A DNA stretch of 64,000 bases from JAFDVL01 sp043736395 (GCA_043736395.1 JAYTCQ010000174.1:13015-77014); one strand, 5' to 3'; positions 38,358 to 48,517 are shown, numbered from the stretch's first letter. The notes: generated by a model from the sequence alone, not told the origin. Translations and numbers: made by a program.

Positions 38358-38476
38358 GCTAACACTGCCATTGCAACGATTCACCCTATAAACAAAGGCT
38401 ATATTTCACTGGACATACAGTTGCCACTTGCATATTTTTTCAAATTCGACTTCTTCAAATTTTCCAGGAAGATTAA

Positions 38477-41431
38477 TTAAGCGATTTTGGATTGTGGGAG
38501 CAGATGATGTCGGCGCAGCATTTTTCGTAGACCATATCGTGAAACGCCTAATTCGACTGCGACTCTGGAGATATTTCCTTTATGTCGATTCAATGCTTCA
38601 CTAATAACTTGATGCTCTGTATCCGCCACGGCTTCCGCCAATGAATGTTTATGTGAGGAAAAAGAAAACGATGAGATGAGCCGGATTTCCGAGTGACTAC
38701 GAATATTCGGCGAGAGCAGTTCTTCTGTAATCATTGTGCCTGCCGGAGTCAACGCCACTAATCTTTGCATCTCATTTTCCAGTTGCCGGGCATTTCCAGG
38801 CCAATCGTATTGTTTAAGTACTGACAAGGCATTCGACGAAAGAGAAATATCCTGTTTCTCTGATTGCACAAGATTGCGCGCCAGAAAATGTTCTGCCAGT
38901 AATGAAATTTCTTCGCGACGCTCTCGCAACGGAGGCATCCGAAATTCAATCACATTCAGCCGATAATAAAGATCAGCGCGAAATTCATGACGGGTCACCA
39001 TTTCTTCTAAATCACAATTCGTTGCTGCCAGGATGCGCACATCTACAATCCTTGGCGAAGCTTCGCCAATTCTTTGGACTTCCCCGTTTTGAAAAAATCT
39101 CAGTAATTTTGGCTGCATCTCGCGCGTCAGTTCACCTATTTCATCCAGGAATAATGTTCCCTTCTCGGCGGCTCCGATCATCCCCGGAAAATCCGCAGTA
39201 GCTCCGGTAAATGATCCGCGACGATGCCCGAAAAGTTGAGACTCAATTAGCTCACGAGGCGCAGAGGCACAATTAAAAGGAATGAATGAATGTGCCGCGC
39301 GTTTGCTATACGCATGAATCGCACGTGCGACTAATTCTTTTCCCGTTCCGGTTTCGCCTGTAATTAAAACGGTGATTTCGCTACTGCGCAAACTCAGCAC
39401 CTGCGCAACAATTTTTTTCATGACTTCGCTGCGATAGACCAAACCAGGTAATGAAATTTGATTCGCTTCAGCCGCGAAAGAAGGGGTCGTAAGCAATGGA
39501 TGTTTACGCATATGGGAACTGCGTTCAAATCCGGCTCTGAACTGTTTTAATAAGAGTTCCAGTAAAGAATCCGGCAACGGCGCCTTTTGTCTTCCTAAGT
39601 ATATAAATTTAATTTCACTCTGTTCTGAAAATGAATAAAGCTTTGCATCTCTTAAATCAATTTCGCTTTTCATTAAGCGCTGGCTCAACTCAGAGGCAAA
39701 AGCTTCGGTGCAACCACAATAGATAGAAGGTTCCAGTATTTCGTTAGTTTCTTTGAAAAAAATGACCGGCGAGATTTGTAATTCTTCAAATAAAATACGA
39801 GCCATTTCACGCAATAATACTTCTGCTGAGAAATCCGCATCCAGCAATCGGGTAATTACGGAAATGACCTGATCTGTGATACCAAACTTTTTTGAATTTG
39901 CGGTGGGGGCCGTATGTAAGCTCTTAGAAAATGATTGGACACGCTCCAACATTGGCTGCGCCTCTAGTTCTTCAAAGATATTTTTAGCTGTTTTCAGGGA
40001 CTGACTGGCGAGCGCGAATTCCCCGCGTTGGGACTGAGCTTCAGCAAGATAATAATTGGCAACTCCTAATCGGTAACGGTCTCCCATGACTTGTCGAATT
40101 GAAATCGCCTGATTAAAACACCCCGTAGCTTCAGTTGCCTGATTCATTGCTACGTGTACAGAACCAGAAACTTCGCGTAACTGCCCCATCAGACTATTAG
40201 TTTCTATTCGCTCAATTTCTTCTTTGATTGATTTCAGAAGCTCATAGGCGGCAGAAATTTCTCCCAGCGCTAAATGTGCTTCTATCAGACAAAGCTGTGC
40301 GGCGGCACTTCCGCGCGGGTCTCCCATCCGTTCACAAATTTGTAAACTTTCATGAAAGGACTCGGTCGCCTTCTGCACATCGCCTGCTAATAACCGGCCC
40401 CGCCCTTGCACTAGCAATGCCACGGCATAATTAAACCCAACTTTCAGTGCTCTTAATGATTCCAGGCTTTCTGCTATTAATTGTTCGGCTTTTTCAAAGT
40501 GCCCCTTGAGATAATGTAAGTCCGCAAGTGTTTCCAGTGAAGTAGCCACAACCAGAGTCGCTTCACAATGCCGGGCTCTGGATAGCGATTCATTTAAAGC
40601 TTCTTCAGCTCGTCGCAGTTCTCCCAGCCGTAAGAGGCTATAACCCAAATTTGAGTACGCATTAATAATCAATCTTGGATTGCGCGCGCGTTCAAGTGAT
40701 GGCAAGGCTCGCTCAATTAAAATAACGCTTTCCTGCATCTGACCTTGCAATGAAGCAATCGCCGCCAAATTAATATCCGTACTGCCTTGCATCAAGGGAT
40801 CATCAATCGTGCTTAAAGCTTCGAGAGCTTGATGAAATGATTGCTTTGCTTGATCAAATTCACCTTCCAGAAAATAAACAATTCCGATTCCGTTATAAGC
40901 CTGGGCTAGAAATAATTGCTGGCTCCGATTCTGATTTTCGTCTATCACTTTTGAGAAATGGTCGCGCGCAAACCATAGTTCACCCAAACGCCGATACAGG
41001 GTCCCAAGCAAAATCTGCCCTTTGACTTTGACCTGCGCATTATTTTCTTCCTGTGATAAAGCGATGGATTGTTTGGCGTAAGCAATTGCCTTTGGTAAAT
41101 CGGTGGCTCCGTAAGCCGAACCAAGTCGGTAGCAAATTTCGCTTTGGGCAAGGAGTGAAACGGCTCGGCGGTGGCGATCATCTTCATAGCCAGTCAGGAC
41201 AGCCAGCGCCTTGGAAAATTGAGCTAAACTTTCCAGCGCCTCAGCTAAAAGACAACGTATCAAGGCTTCTGATTCAGGGCGTAAGCTGGAAGATTTAAGC
41301 GCGAGTTCACAATGAGAAACGGTCTCTTCATATAAAAAACTGTGCATCGCAGAACGCGCCTGGCTGACGCATTTTCCCCAACCGGGTGTGCGCGCTAAAG
41401 CTGATTTTTTGTCACTTCGAGAGTCTGCCAT
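38477..41431 (-). CDS. sigma-54-dependent activator with TPR sensor domain
   Basis: Bacterial enhancer-binding protein, 984 aa. Residues about 25-500 are a long array of TPR units (for example AQAYNGIGIVYFLEGEFDQA, INAYSNLGYSLLRLGELRRA). About 520-650 is a GAF-like stretch. The AAA+ domain (about 665-900) has Walker A GETGTGKE, the sigma-54-contacting loop GSFTGA, Walker B GTLFLDEIGE and the arginine-finger region FRADLYYRLNV. A Fis-type HTH closes the protein (ISEALNRHKGNISRVAVELG). There is no receiver domain, so it is probably controlled by protein partners or a ligand through the TPR/GAF part. It lies between the two sigma-54-like promoters and is divergent from the subtilase-export operon. 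Confidence 0.95.
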   Translation of the reverse strand: MADSRSDKKSALARTPGWGKCVSQARSAMHSFLYEETVSHCELALKSSSLRPESEALIRCLLAEALESLAQFSKALAVLTGYEDDRHRRAVSLLAQSEICYRLGSAYGATDLPKAIAYAKQSIALSQEENNAQVKVKGQILLGTLYRRLGELWFARDHFSKVIDENQNRSQQLFLAQAYNGIGIVYFLEGEFDQAKQSFHQALEALSTIDDPLMQGSTDINLAAIASLQGQMQESVILIERALPSLERARNPRLIINAYSNLGYSLLRLGELRRAEEALNESLSRARHCEATLVVATSLETLADLHYLKGHFEKAEQLIAESLESLRALKVGFNYAVALLVQGRGRLLAGDVQKATESFHESLQICERMGDPRGSAAAQLCLIEAHLALGEISAAYELLKSIKEEIERIETNSLMGQLREVSGSVHVAMNQATEATGCFNQAISIRQVMGDRYRLGVANYYLAEAQSQRGEFALASQSLKTAKNIFEELEAQPMLERVQSFSKSLHTAPTANSKKFGITDQVISVITRLLDADFSAEVLLREMARILFEELQISPVIFFKETNEILEPSIYCGCTEAFASELSQRLMKSEIDLRDAKLYSFSEQSEIKFIYLGRQKAPLPDSLLELLLKQFRAGFERSSHMRKHPLLTTPSFAAEANQISLPGLVYRSEVMKKIVAQVLSLRSSEITVLITGETGTGKELVARAIHAYSKRAAHSFIPFNCASAPRELIESQLFGHRRGSFTGATADFPGMIGAAEKGTLFLDEIGELTREMQPKLLRFFQNGEVQRIGEASPRIVDVRILAATNCDLEEMVTRHEFRADLYYRLNVIEFRMPPLRERREEISLLAEHFLARNLVQSEKQDISLSSNALSVLKQYDWPGNARQLENEMQRLVALTPAGTMITEELLSPNIRSHSEIRLISSFSFSSHKHSLAEAVADTEHQVISEALNRHKGNISRVAVELGVSRYGLRKMLRRHHLLPQSKIA

Positions 41432-41649
41432 AAATCCTGGTTCCTACCTAAATCAACTCAAAAATGAAAGATCGCCCCTGTTACTACCCACTAAAGGTTC
41501 ACTGTGATGGGGCTATGACAAGTAATATTTTCAATCGCCATATTTATTTAGGAGATTCGTCACAAATCAGAAAAAATCAGACATTTTTTTCTAATCTCTG
41601 CAACTTCTACTCAATTGAACATTTCTATCGGATGAGGCTCTGTGGTCTT

Positions 41650-41665
41650 TGGGTAATACTTTGCG
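41650..41665 (+). promoter_or_regulatory. sigma-54 promoter candidate for the subtilase/export operon
   Basis: TGGGTAATACTTTGCG: GG (41651-41652) and GC (41663-41664) separated by exactly 10 bp, with TTGC intact. Transcription would start near 41676, just upstream of the ATG at 41699 and downstream of the frame's first ATG at 41675. Confidence 0.45.
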
Positions 41666-41698
41666 AACCCCTACATGCACACAGAGCATAAGAATCGT

Positions 41699-43597
41699 AT
41701 GAAGAACCTACGTCGGGAAAAAATCTATAGATTCTCGTTGCTGCTATTGGTAACGCTCTTCCTACTGCCAACCCAATTTTCTGGAAGCAAGGCACAAAAC
41801 CAGTCATCGCAAAAAAATGAAAAGCCTTCCTGGTTGAAAAAGAAAATTGCTCCTGATTTGGAAGATTCAAACGAGCTTCAGAATAATGACCTCCGACGTA
41901 TTGTGGTGAAATTCAATAGCTTCACTTCAGACTCTGTCTTGAAATCCAAAGTGTTGGGCGTCGGCGGAAAAATTCATAAGATTCACCAAAATATGGGTCT
42001 GGCTACAGTTGATATTCCTCGCTCACGAGTCAATGAATTGGCTGAAGCCCTGGAGGTGGAATATATCAGTCCTGATCGCCCGTTAATGGCTTTTAGTCAT
42101 ATTGAAACAACCACGGGGGCCGAGCAGATTCGCAATCTGGTGAGTGGAACCACACTAAACGGAAAAGGTATCGGGATAGCAATTATTGATAGCGGAATTG
42201 ACAGTAATCACAAACTGATTCGATCTTCATCAGGTCATCCCGGAATAGTAAAATATTCCAGCTTTCTCGCCAGTAGTGCAACTACCGATAAATATGGACA
42301 TGGTACGCATGTCGCCTCAATTGCAAGTGGAGGCAATGAGCTTAAAGGCCTCTATCAGGGCGTCGCGCCGGGTGCCAATTTGATTAATTTACGCGTCCTC
42401 GATGATCGCGGGCTGGGCACAATCAGTAGCCTCATCGCAGCAATTGACTGGTGCATTATCAATAAAACTCTCTATAATATTCGTGTTATTAACCTAAGCG
42501 TTGGAGCTGTCGCTTCGGACAGTTATAAAAATGACCCCCTTTGTTTAGCCACACGTCGCGCTGTAAATGCTGGAATTATCGTCGTAGCAGCAGCTGGAAA
42601 TGATGGAAAAAACTACATTGGGAAAAAATTTTATGGCGGCATTCACTCACCTGGAATTGACCCTTCAGTGATTACAGTTGGTGCTACGAATTCTTACTTT
42701 ACAGATCGTCGTTCTGATGACGTGGTCGCTACCTACAGCTCTCGTGGTCCCACTCGCGGATATGTCACCAGCGCTAATGGTCTGAAAAATTATGACAACT
42801 TGATTAAGCCTGATCTAGTAGCTCCCGGCAATAAAATCATTGGCGCCAGCTCCAGTAATCCAGATACTAAAGACAGCCTTAATAATCTCGTGTTGAGTTA
42901 TCCTGTTTTAGCTGTCGACTCATCAGCTAAGCCTGCCGACCGGGTCATGTATTTGAATGGGACTTCGGTCGCTACCCCTGTAGTTTCCGGCGCAGTCGCA
43001 TTATTGTTGCAAGCCAATCCGAACTTAACACCGAATCTGGTGAAAGCGATTTTGATGTATACAGCGCAACCAATTCGCGGATTCAACACGTTGGAGCAGG
43101 GAGCAGGATCACTTAACATTGATGGTGCTCTCCGTATCGCCAGGCTAATTAAATCCAATCCCTCTTCCTTATCAAATGGCTCATCAATGCTAAACAGTTC
43201 ACTTCCATCACCCCAACTCAGCAATATCTCCGGTGAGAATTGTTGGTGGAGTCAGGGTGTTGTGACGAACCATTGTTTTCTGACAGGCAGCAATTTAATG
43301 ATTTATTGGCAGGGGGTCTATTCGAAAAGCTTTACTCTGACGGATGCAACTAAGGTTACTAACGGTAGTTTCTCTCAAGTCCCAGGACTCACTTCGTGGG
43401 GAATTTCAAATAGCCTTGGAGTAACTTTTGCCGATGGAAACACGATGGCTGATGGCTATCTTCTCGCAAACGGTGTAACTTTTGCTGATGGAATAGCCTT
43501 TCCCAGTGGAGTCACCTTTGCCGACGGTCAAATGGTCTTCGATAGCACGATCATCACAAAATCCGTCAAATCAAAGGTTGTGGTACCTGGTGACTAG
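41699..43597 (+). CDS. secreted subtilisin-family (S8) serine protease
   Basis: Exported protease. Signal peptide (MKNLRREKIYRFSLLLLVTL through SKAQ), an inhibitor-I9-like propeptide (RRIVVKFNSFTS to MGLATVDIPRSRVNELAEAL) and the catalytic domain with the triad in IAIIDSGID (Asp), HGTHVASIASG (His) and NGTSVATPVVSGA (Ser). After the catalytic domain comes a Ser-rich linker and a tail of repeated GVTFADG units (three clear copies plus related NTMADGYLLANG). Start taken at ATG 41699: the signal peptide then begins normally and the sigma-54-like promoter would exclude 41675. Followed after 43 bp by a polysaccharide export gene, suggesting a role at the cell surface such as processing of exported protein. 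Confidence 0.93.
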   Translation: MKNLRREKIYRFSLLLLVTLFLLPTQFSGSKAQNQSSQKNEKPSWLKKKIAPDLEDSNELQNNDLRRIVVKFNSFTSDSVLKSKVLGVGGKIHKIHQNMGLATVDIPRSRVNELAEALEVEYISPDRPLMAFSHIETTTGAEQIRNLVSGTTLNGKGIGIAIIDSGIDSNHKLIRSSSGHPGIVKYSSFLASSATTDKYGHGTHVASIASGGNELKGLYQGVAPGANLINLRVLDDRGLGTISSLIAAIDWCIINKTLYNIRVINLSVGAVASDSYKNDPLCLATRRAVNAGIIVVAAAGNDGKNYIGKKFYGGIHSPGIDPSVITVGATNSYFTDRRSDDVVATYSSRGPTRGYVTSANGLKNYDNLIKPDLVAPGNKIIGASSSNPDTKDSLNNLVLSYPVLAVDSSAKPADRVMYLNGTSVATPVVSGAVALLLQANPNLTPNLVKAILMYTAQPIRGFNTLEQGAGSLNIDGALRIARLIKSNPSSLSNGSSMLNSSLPSPQLSNISGENCWWSQGVVTNHCFLTGSNLMIYWQGVYSKSFTLTDATKVTNGSFSQVPGLTSWGISNSLGVTFADGNTMADGYLLANGVTFADGIAFPSGVTFADGQMVFDSTIITKSVKSKVVVPGD

Positions 43598-43640
43598 GTT
43601 ATTTATAAAATAACTTTATTGAGAGCTAACGCGAGCATAT

Positions 43641-44351
43641 ATGAACAGCCATTTTCCCGGCATCAAAAGCTTACATCTTCTAATGATTGCAAGTGTTTTT
43701 TCATTTTTATTAATGCAATCATCGGGAGCGCAATCAATTCCCAAACCAACTGAAAAATCAGCCCAGACGAATGTTGTTAATTCAACTCCTGACTATCAAA
43801 TTCACAAAGGCGATAAACTCAGTATCAAATTTCTTTATCAGCCGGAATTGAGTGATGCGGCAGTTGTCGTGCGACCAGATGGCAAGATCAGCTTGCCAAT
43901 GGTAGATGAACTGAAGGTGGAAGGATTAACTGCACAACAAGTGAAGAAGTTACTCGAAAAAGCCTATCGGGAAATCCTGCTTGATCCTGAAATTAATGTC
44001 AGCGTCATAGAATTTGTGCCTCAGCGCTTTTTTGTTGGAGGGCAGGTTTTTAAACCGGGAAGCTATGACATGCGCGCCGGACAAACTCTCTTACAAGCTA
44101 TCATTCTGGCCGGAGGATTTACGCCGGACGCGCATCGAAAATATGTGCTTCACGCCAGACCAGTTGGCAATAAAGAACTGAAAGTAACAGCGATTGATGT
44201 GACGAAAATCTTAAAAACCGGGGATAACAAAGAAGAAATTTTTCTTCAGGATGGAGACTATATTTTTATCCCCAACTCAAAACTTTCAAAATTTAATTCA
44301 ATCGTAACGGCGTTTCGCTCTATCATGCCGGGGTATGCCATTCAGTTTTAA
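43641..44351 (+). CDS. Wza-type polysaccharide export protein
   Basis: Periplasmic/outer-membrane export component. Signal peptide ending SSGAQS without a lipobox cysteine, Poly_export domain (YQIHKGDKLSIKFLYQPELS, VRPDGKISLPMVDELKVEG; about residues 50-130), then an SLBB-type beta-grasp domain (FVGGQVFKPGSYDMRAGQTL, ILAGGFTPDA; about 135-220). At 236 aa it is shorter than E. coli Wza and lacks the C-terminal outer-membrane helix, as in many short family members. It completes the Wzx/Wzy/Wzz set encoded on the other strand. Confidence 0.92.
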   Translation: MNSHFPGIKSLHLLMIASVFSFLLMQSSGAQSIPKPTEKSAQTNVVNSTPDYQIHKGDKLSIKFLYQPELSDAAVVVRPDGKISLPMVDELKVEGLTAQQVKKLLEKAYREILLDPEINVSVIEFVPQRFFVGGQVFKPGSYDMRAGQTLLQAIILAGGFTPDAHRKYVLHARPVGNKELKVTAIDVTKILKTGDNKEEIFLQDGDYIFIPNSKLSKFNSIVTAFRSIMPGYAIQF

Positions 44352-44356
44352 TTGTT

Positions 44357-47113
44357 CTACATCGCCTCAATCATAGCTGCCAGTTTTGTCAATTGCTCTT
44401 CAATTTCAGCCGTACGAGCGCGAGATTCTGTCACAACTTCGACAGCGGCGCGGGCTACGAAATCAGCATTTGACAAGCGTTTTTGCAGGCTTTCAAGTTC
44501 TTTGCTAAGTTTCGTGGCGCTGGCTTCCAATCGCGCTTTTTCTTTTTCGAAATCTATTAAACCTTCCAGCGGAACAGCGATTTCAATGCCGCTCAAAACA
44601 TCGCGGACAGAACCTTTTTGGGTAGTGATAGATTCTACCAATTCAAGATTTTCAAGTCGTGCCAATCTGACGATTTGATCTGTCATCGCAGTAATCACAG
44701 CTTTGCTGCCTTCGTCTGAAGTTGCCAGTTGCGCATTAATTTTTACTGACGGGGAAATATTAAAAGTAGCGCGAATGTTACGGAGTTTCGATACGACTCC
44801 AGTGAATAATTCCATCTCGCGTTCAGCTTGCTCATCGCGTGCACCAGCTTGTGGAAAAGCCTTCAGGCAAATTGTTTCTCCCCGATGCGGCAGACGTTGC
44901 CACAGCTCTTCGGTGATGAATGGCATCAGTGGATGCAATAAGCACAGGCTGCGTTCGAGGATGTAAATGATGCGGCGTTTCACCGCAGTATTTTCATCAG
45001 AAATTTCCGTCGAAGTCACAAACGGCTTTGATAATTCAATGTACCAATCACAAAAATCATTCCAGAAAAATTGGTACAATGTTGCGGCTGCTTCGTGAAA
45101 ACGATACTCCGCGAGCGCTGAATTCACTTCACTGGTGGCGTATTGCAAACGGCTTAAAATCCAACGATCAGCGAGAGTCGGATTCGATAATTTCGTTTCC
45201 CATTCGAGCGGTTCCTGCGCTTCTAAAATCTCATCGCAATTCATCAAGACAAACCGCGTCGCATTCCAAATTTTATTGGCAAAATTTCGCGAAGATTCGA
45301 GCTTAGAATCTTGCAGCGCCAGCGTCAATCCAGCTGTCGAAGCTGCCGTCAAAGCAAAGCGCGCCGCGTCTGTTCCATACTGAGCAAACACATCCAGCGG
45401 ATCAATCACATTGCCCTTCGTCTTGGACATTTTCTGTCCCTGCGGATCAAGCACAATTGCGTTGATATAAACCGTGCTGAACGGGACTTCGCCCATAAAT
45501 TTCAAGCCCATCATCATCATTCGCGCGACCCAGAAAAAGATGATGTCTTGCGCCGTGACTAAAACTTGCGTGGGATAGAATTTTTTTAAATCTTCAGTTT
45601 GCTCAGGCCAACCGAGCGTTGAGAAAGGCCACAGTGCCGATGAAAACCAAGTATCAAGAACATCTTCATCTGGAGTCAAAATCGTGTTCGAATCTTTTCC
45701 TTGTTGTGCTAACCGTTCACGCGCTTCGCCTTCGTTACGAGCAACAATAATTTCACCTTCAGGAGTATACCAAGCCGGAATGCGATGCCCCCACCAGAGT
45801 TGCCGCGAGATGCACCAGTCCTGAATATTTTCGAGCCAGCCACAATAAATTTTCGAAACTCCTTCAGGAATAATTTTCGTACGCCCATCTACAACAGCTT
45901 GCAGCGCGGGTTCGGCGAGCGGCTGCATTTTCATAAACCATTGCGTAGAAATTAATGGTTCGACAACTTGCCCGCTACGTTGGCAGTGTCCGACGTTGTG
46001 CGTGTAATCCTCAGTCTTGAGCAATAATCCAGCCGTTTCCAAATCAGCAACAACGGCTTTGCGCGCAGCGTAGCGATCTAGTCCGCGATATTTTTCTGGC
46101 GCAGCATCTGTGATTTTTGCTTCTTTGCTGATGACCTGAATGAATTCGAGATGATGGCGTTTGCCCATCGCAAAATCGTTTGGATCGTGCGCAGGAGTAA
46201 CTTTAACCAAGCCTGTACCGAAATCTTTTTCGACGAGATTATCTTGAATAAAGTTTATTTGGCGTCCGACCAAGGGCAGCACAGCTTTTTGGTTTTTCAA
46301 TTCGGCGTAGCGTTCATCATCAGGATTGAACGCCACTGCCGTATCACCAAGCATCGTTTCAGGACGCGTTGTTGCGACTACAATAAATGTTCCCTGCGCA
46401 GTTTTGAGCAATCCTGATTTCGCTTCACCTTCATTAAGTGCGGCGTAGGCTTCGGCTAAGCCTTCGTAAGTTTCATTACCACTCGCAGAACCCACCGGAT
46501 AAGCGATGTGCCAGATGTTGCCTTTGACTGGTTTCATCTCGGTTTCGAGATCGGAAATCGCAGTCTGCAATCCAGGTGACCAGTTGACCATGTATTCGCC
46601 GCGATAGATCAAACCTTCATCATACAACCGCACAAAAACTTCGAGCACAGCTTTGGATAAGCCTTCGTCCATCGTGAAGCGTTCGCGTGACCAGTCTACG
46701 GAATCACCCACAATACGCATTTGTTTTTGAATCGTACCGCCGGAGTGCGCTTTCCATTCCCAAACTTTTTCGAGGAATCTTTCGCGGCCTAAATCGCGGC
46801 GGTCAACGCCTTCTGCGGCGAGCTGCCGCGTCACTACCATTTGCGTCGCGATGCCGGCGTGATCAGTTCCTGGAAGCCACAAAACTCTGTCGCCGTTCAT
46901 TCTGCGCCAACGCGCTAACACGTCCTGCAATGTATGATTAAGGGCGTGTCCCATGTGCAAATATCCCGTGACGTTCGGCGGCGGAATCACCATCGTAAAA
47001 ACAGGCGCATCAGGATTCGTTTGTTTTTCAGGAGCAAAATAATTGTTCTGTTCCCATTCGGGATACCAGCGGGCTTCGACTTCTTTAGGTTCGTATTGTT
47101 TCGGAATTTCCAT
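44357..47113 (-). CDS. valS: valyl-tRNA synthetase
   Basis: Charges tRNA-Val in the cytoplasm. Class I synthetase with the HIGH-type motif [15 protein letters not shown] near residue 50 (HMGH) and KMSKTKGN, a CP1 editing domain ([20 protein letters not shown]), an anticodon-binding domain and a C-terminal coiled coil ([19 protein letters not shown]). Length 918 aa is normal for bacterial ValRS. Convergent with the Wza-type gene (5 bp between stops). A short repeat lies directly upstream; no T-box-like leader is visible. Confidence 0.98.
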   Translation of the reverse strand: MEIPKQYEPKEVEARWYPEWEQNNYFAPEKQTNPDAPVFTMVIPPPNVTGYLHMGHALNHTLQDVLARWRRMNGDRVLWLPGTDHAGIATQMVVTRQLAAEGVDRRDLGRERFLEKVWEWKAHSGGTIQKQMRIVGDSVDWSRERFTMDEGLSKAVLEVFVRLYDEGLIYRGEYMVNWSPGLQTAISDLETEMKPVKGNIWHIAYPVGSASGNETYEGLAEAYAALNEGEAKSGLLKTAQGTFIVVATTRPETMLGDTAVAFNPDDERYAELKNQKAVLPLVGRQINFIQDNLVEKDFGTGLVKVTPAHDPNDFAMGKRHHLEFIQVISKEAKITDAAPEKYRGLDRYAARKAVVADLETAGLLLKTEDYTHNVGHCQRSGQVVEPLISTQWFMKMQPLAEPALQAVVDGRTKIIPEGVSKIYCGWLENIQDWCISRQLWWGHRIPAWYTPEGEIIVARNEGEARERLAQQGKDSNTILTPDEDVLDTWFSSALWPFSTLGWPEQTEDLKKFYPTQVLVTAQDIIFFWVARMMMMGLKFMGEVPFSTVYINAIVLDPQGQKMSKTKGNVIDPLDVFAQYGTDAARFALTAASTAGLTLALQDSKLESSRNFANKIWNATRFVLMNCDEILEAQEPLEWETKLSNPTLADRWILSRLQYATSEVNSALAEYRFHEAAATLYQFFWNDFCDWYIELSKPFVTSTEISDENTAVKRRIIYILERSLCLLHPLMPFITEELWQRLPHRGETICLKAFPQAGARDEQAEREMELFTGVVSKLRNIRATFNISPSVKINAQLATSDEGSKAVITAMTDQIVRLARLENLELVESITTQKGSVRDVLSGIEIAVPLEGLIDFEKEKARLEASATKLSKELESLQKRLSNADFVARAAVEVVTESRARTAEIEEQLTKLAAMIEAM

Positions 47114-47118
47114 ATTTT

Positions 47119-47150
47119 TGAGCGATCAGCAATGAGCGATTAGCATTTAG
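47119..47150. repeat. tandem 14-bp repeat upstream of valS
   Basis: GAGCGATCAGCAAT then GAGCGATTAGCATT, two imperfect copies, followed by TAGC. Similar in style to the GAGTGAT units inside the NRPS genes. Confidence 0.5.
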
Positions 47151-47211
47151 CTTTCTAACGAGTAAAAATGAATTGCCAATCATCTGGAATCTTGCGAGGT
47201 TCGTCAACAGC

Positions 47212-47251
47212 AAAAAATAACGCCGGCAACTTTTTCAAGCGCCGACGTTAT
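47212..47251 (-). terminator. intrinsic terminator after response regulator gene
   Basis: On the minus strand ATAACGTCGGC (from 47251) pairs with GCCGGCGTTAT (ending 47217) with one mismatch, followed by a TTTTTG run. It lies 25 bp after the response regulator stop. Confidence 0.75.
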
Positions 47252-47275
47252 GCGGGGGTCAGTAAATCAATAAAT

Positions 47276-48517
47276 TTAATGAGCAAGCTGTTTTTGTTGC
47301 GCGATTTGTTTGCGAATTAAAAGCTCGGCCATTTCGGGAACGACTTCCCAGGCAACATCCTGAATCGCCTTTGCAGAAAGCTTTTGGATCACCCGATTGA
47401 CGATGTCTTCGACTAAAGATTCAGGTATCTGCATTGCGCTTTCATTAAAACTGACCGGCGTTGAAGCCATCGGCATTTCTAAAGGCGCTGACTCTGACTC
47501 AGGAATGGTTTCTGAAATCGTTTCCAGAACTGGTTCTGAAACTGTTTCAATTGGCGTCGTCATGGGCATGAGTGTTCCCAGACCAACATCCATACTCAGA
47601 TTCATATCCTGAATCGCGGAAGTGTCCATTAAAGTTGTTCCTTCTGGAACAATAACTTCCGGCTCAGAATGCATTGTTGATAATAATAAATCATCTGAAC
47701 CACTTGTTGGCACCGGAGAACTCATCGAAGCCAGTGCTGGAGCCGGCTGGATTGATGGCATTGTCAAAGGAGTATACTCAGATAAATCCAGCACATCCTC
47801 TTCAGCCAAAGTCTCTGGCGTGGCGGCCATCATCGAAGCGACCGTGGTGGGCAAAGTTGTCAGTGGCGGACTCCAGGGAGCTGAACTTACTTCGGGTAAA
47901 TCCAGAGTACGTAACAAATCAGCTCCTGAAAAGTCACCCGACACTGATAACGCAGAAGGCAGCTCTGGTTCCATCGCGTATGACATCGCAGGAACCGGAG
48001 GAGCTACTAAGCCCGCATTCATTTCTGCCATCTCTGCCATAGAAGATGAGGGCTGTCCCGCTGATTCAGTTGGAACTGTCGATTCTGAGTTGACAGATTC
48101 ATTTATTTGCGATGACGCAGACGATGACGCATCGGCTGGAATTTGTGGTCGCGCCAGAAGTTCCTGAACAGTTGTCACGAGGGTTCGAATAGATTGAAAT
48201 GGTTTGGTCAGCTGATGATCAGCACATACTTTTTTAGCACGCTCCGGATCGAATGGCTCGAAAGCATGCACCAGCAAGATCACTGGGATATTTTTGAATT
48301 GAGGGTGAGCCTTAACATATTCACAAACCTCATAGCCATCCTTACCCGGCATGAAAACATCTGCCATGATCAAATCAGGTTTAATTGCTTCGATTTGTTG
48401 AACTGCTTGTTCGCCATTTCCAAACGCAATTACTTCAATACCTTCTTCAGTCAAACTCAATTTGACGATTTTTTGAACTGTAATACTGTCATCAGCCAGC
48501 AGGACTTTGTATCCCAT
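47276..48517 (-). CDS. response regulator with receiver domain and unusual C-terminus
   Basis: N-terminal CheY-like receiver domain (residues 1-122): acidic pair D9-D10, phosphoacceptor D53 (LIMADVFMPG), K105 (LTKPF). The switch Thr/Ser position reads LLVHAF, so the usual Thr is not present. There is no HTH or enzyme domain after it. Instead about 240 residues of low-complexity Ser/Pro/Glu/Ala sequence end in a conserved-looking helical segment (residues about 365-405, ESLVEDIVNRVIQKL to EMAELLIRKQ). Acts probably through protein contacts, as in gliding or polarity systems. Good ribosome-binding site GAGGAAG. Single-gene unit ending in a terminator. Confidence 0.87.
   Translation of the reverse strand: MGYKVLLADDSITVQKIVKLSLTEEGIEVIAFGNGEQAVQQIEAIKPDLIMADVFMPGKDGYEVCEYVKAHPQFKNIPVILLVHAFEPFDPERAKKVCADHQLTKPFQSIRTLVTTVQELLARPQIPADASSSASSQINESVNSESTVPTESAGQPSSSMAEMAEMNAGLVAPPVPAMSYAMEPELPSALSVSGDFSGADLLRTLDLPEVSSAPWSPPLTTLPTTVASMMAATPETLAEEDVLDLSEYTPLTMPSIQPAPALASMSSPVPTSGSDDLLLSTMHSEPEVIVPEGTTLMDTSAIQDMNLSMDVGLGTLMPMTTPIETVSEPVLETISETIPESESAPLEMPMASTPVSFNESAMQIPESLVEDIVNRVIQKLSAKAIQDVAWEVVPEMAELLIRKQIAQQKQLAH

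Larger units (their letters stand above)
37710..38476. other. long non-coding leader of the polysaccharide/NRPS run
   Basis: About 770 bp without a credible gene on either strand. It holds two minus-strand sigma-54-like promoter sequences (38342-38357 and 38228-38243) and a small terminator-like hairpin (37816-37836). The remainder is AT-rich with many stops. If transcription starts near 38330 the first message has an untranslated leader of roughly 600 nt. Confidence 0.6.

Noticed and set aside
38410..38425. Plus-strand sigma-54-like sequence TGGACATACAGTTGCC
   Set aside because: Spacing fits, but it points into the 3' end of the sigma-54 activator gene and no plus-strand gene follows; the -24 half is poor.
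37740..38476. Leader checked for c-di-GMP riboswitch or ops (GGCGGTAGYGT) element
   Set aside because: No matching core sequence on either strand.
23492..44351. Exosortase/PEP-CTERM system suspected from the gene set
   Set aside because: No exosortase-like membrane protein and no PEP-CTERM tails seen; the subtilase tail is a TFADG repeat, not a sorting signal.
47622..48167. 181-codon plus-strand reading frame opposite the response regulator
   Set aside because: Low-complexity mirror of the Ser/Pro/Glu-rich region of the real gene; no ribosome-binding site.
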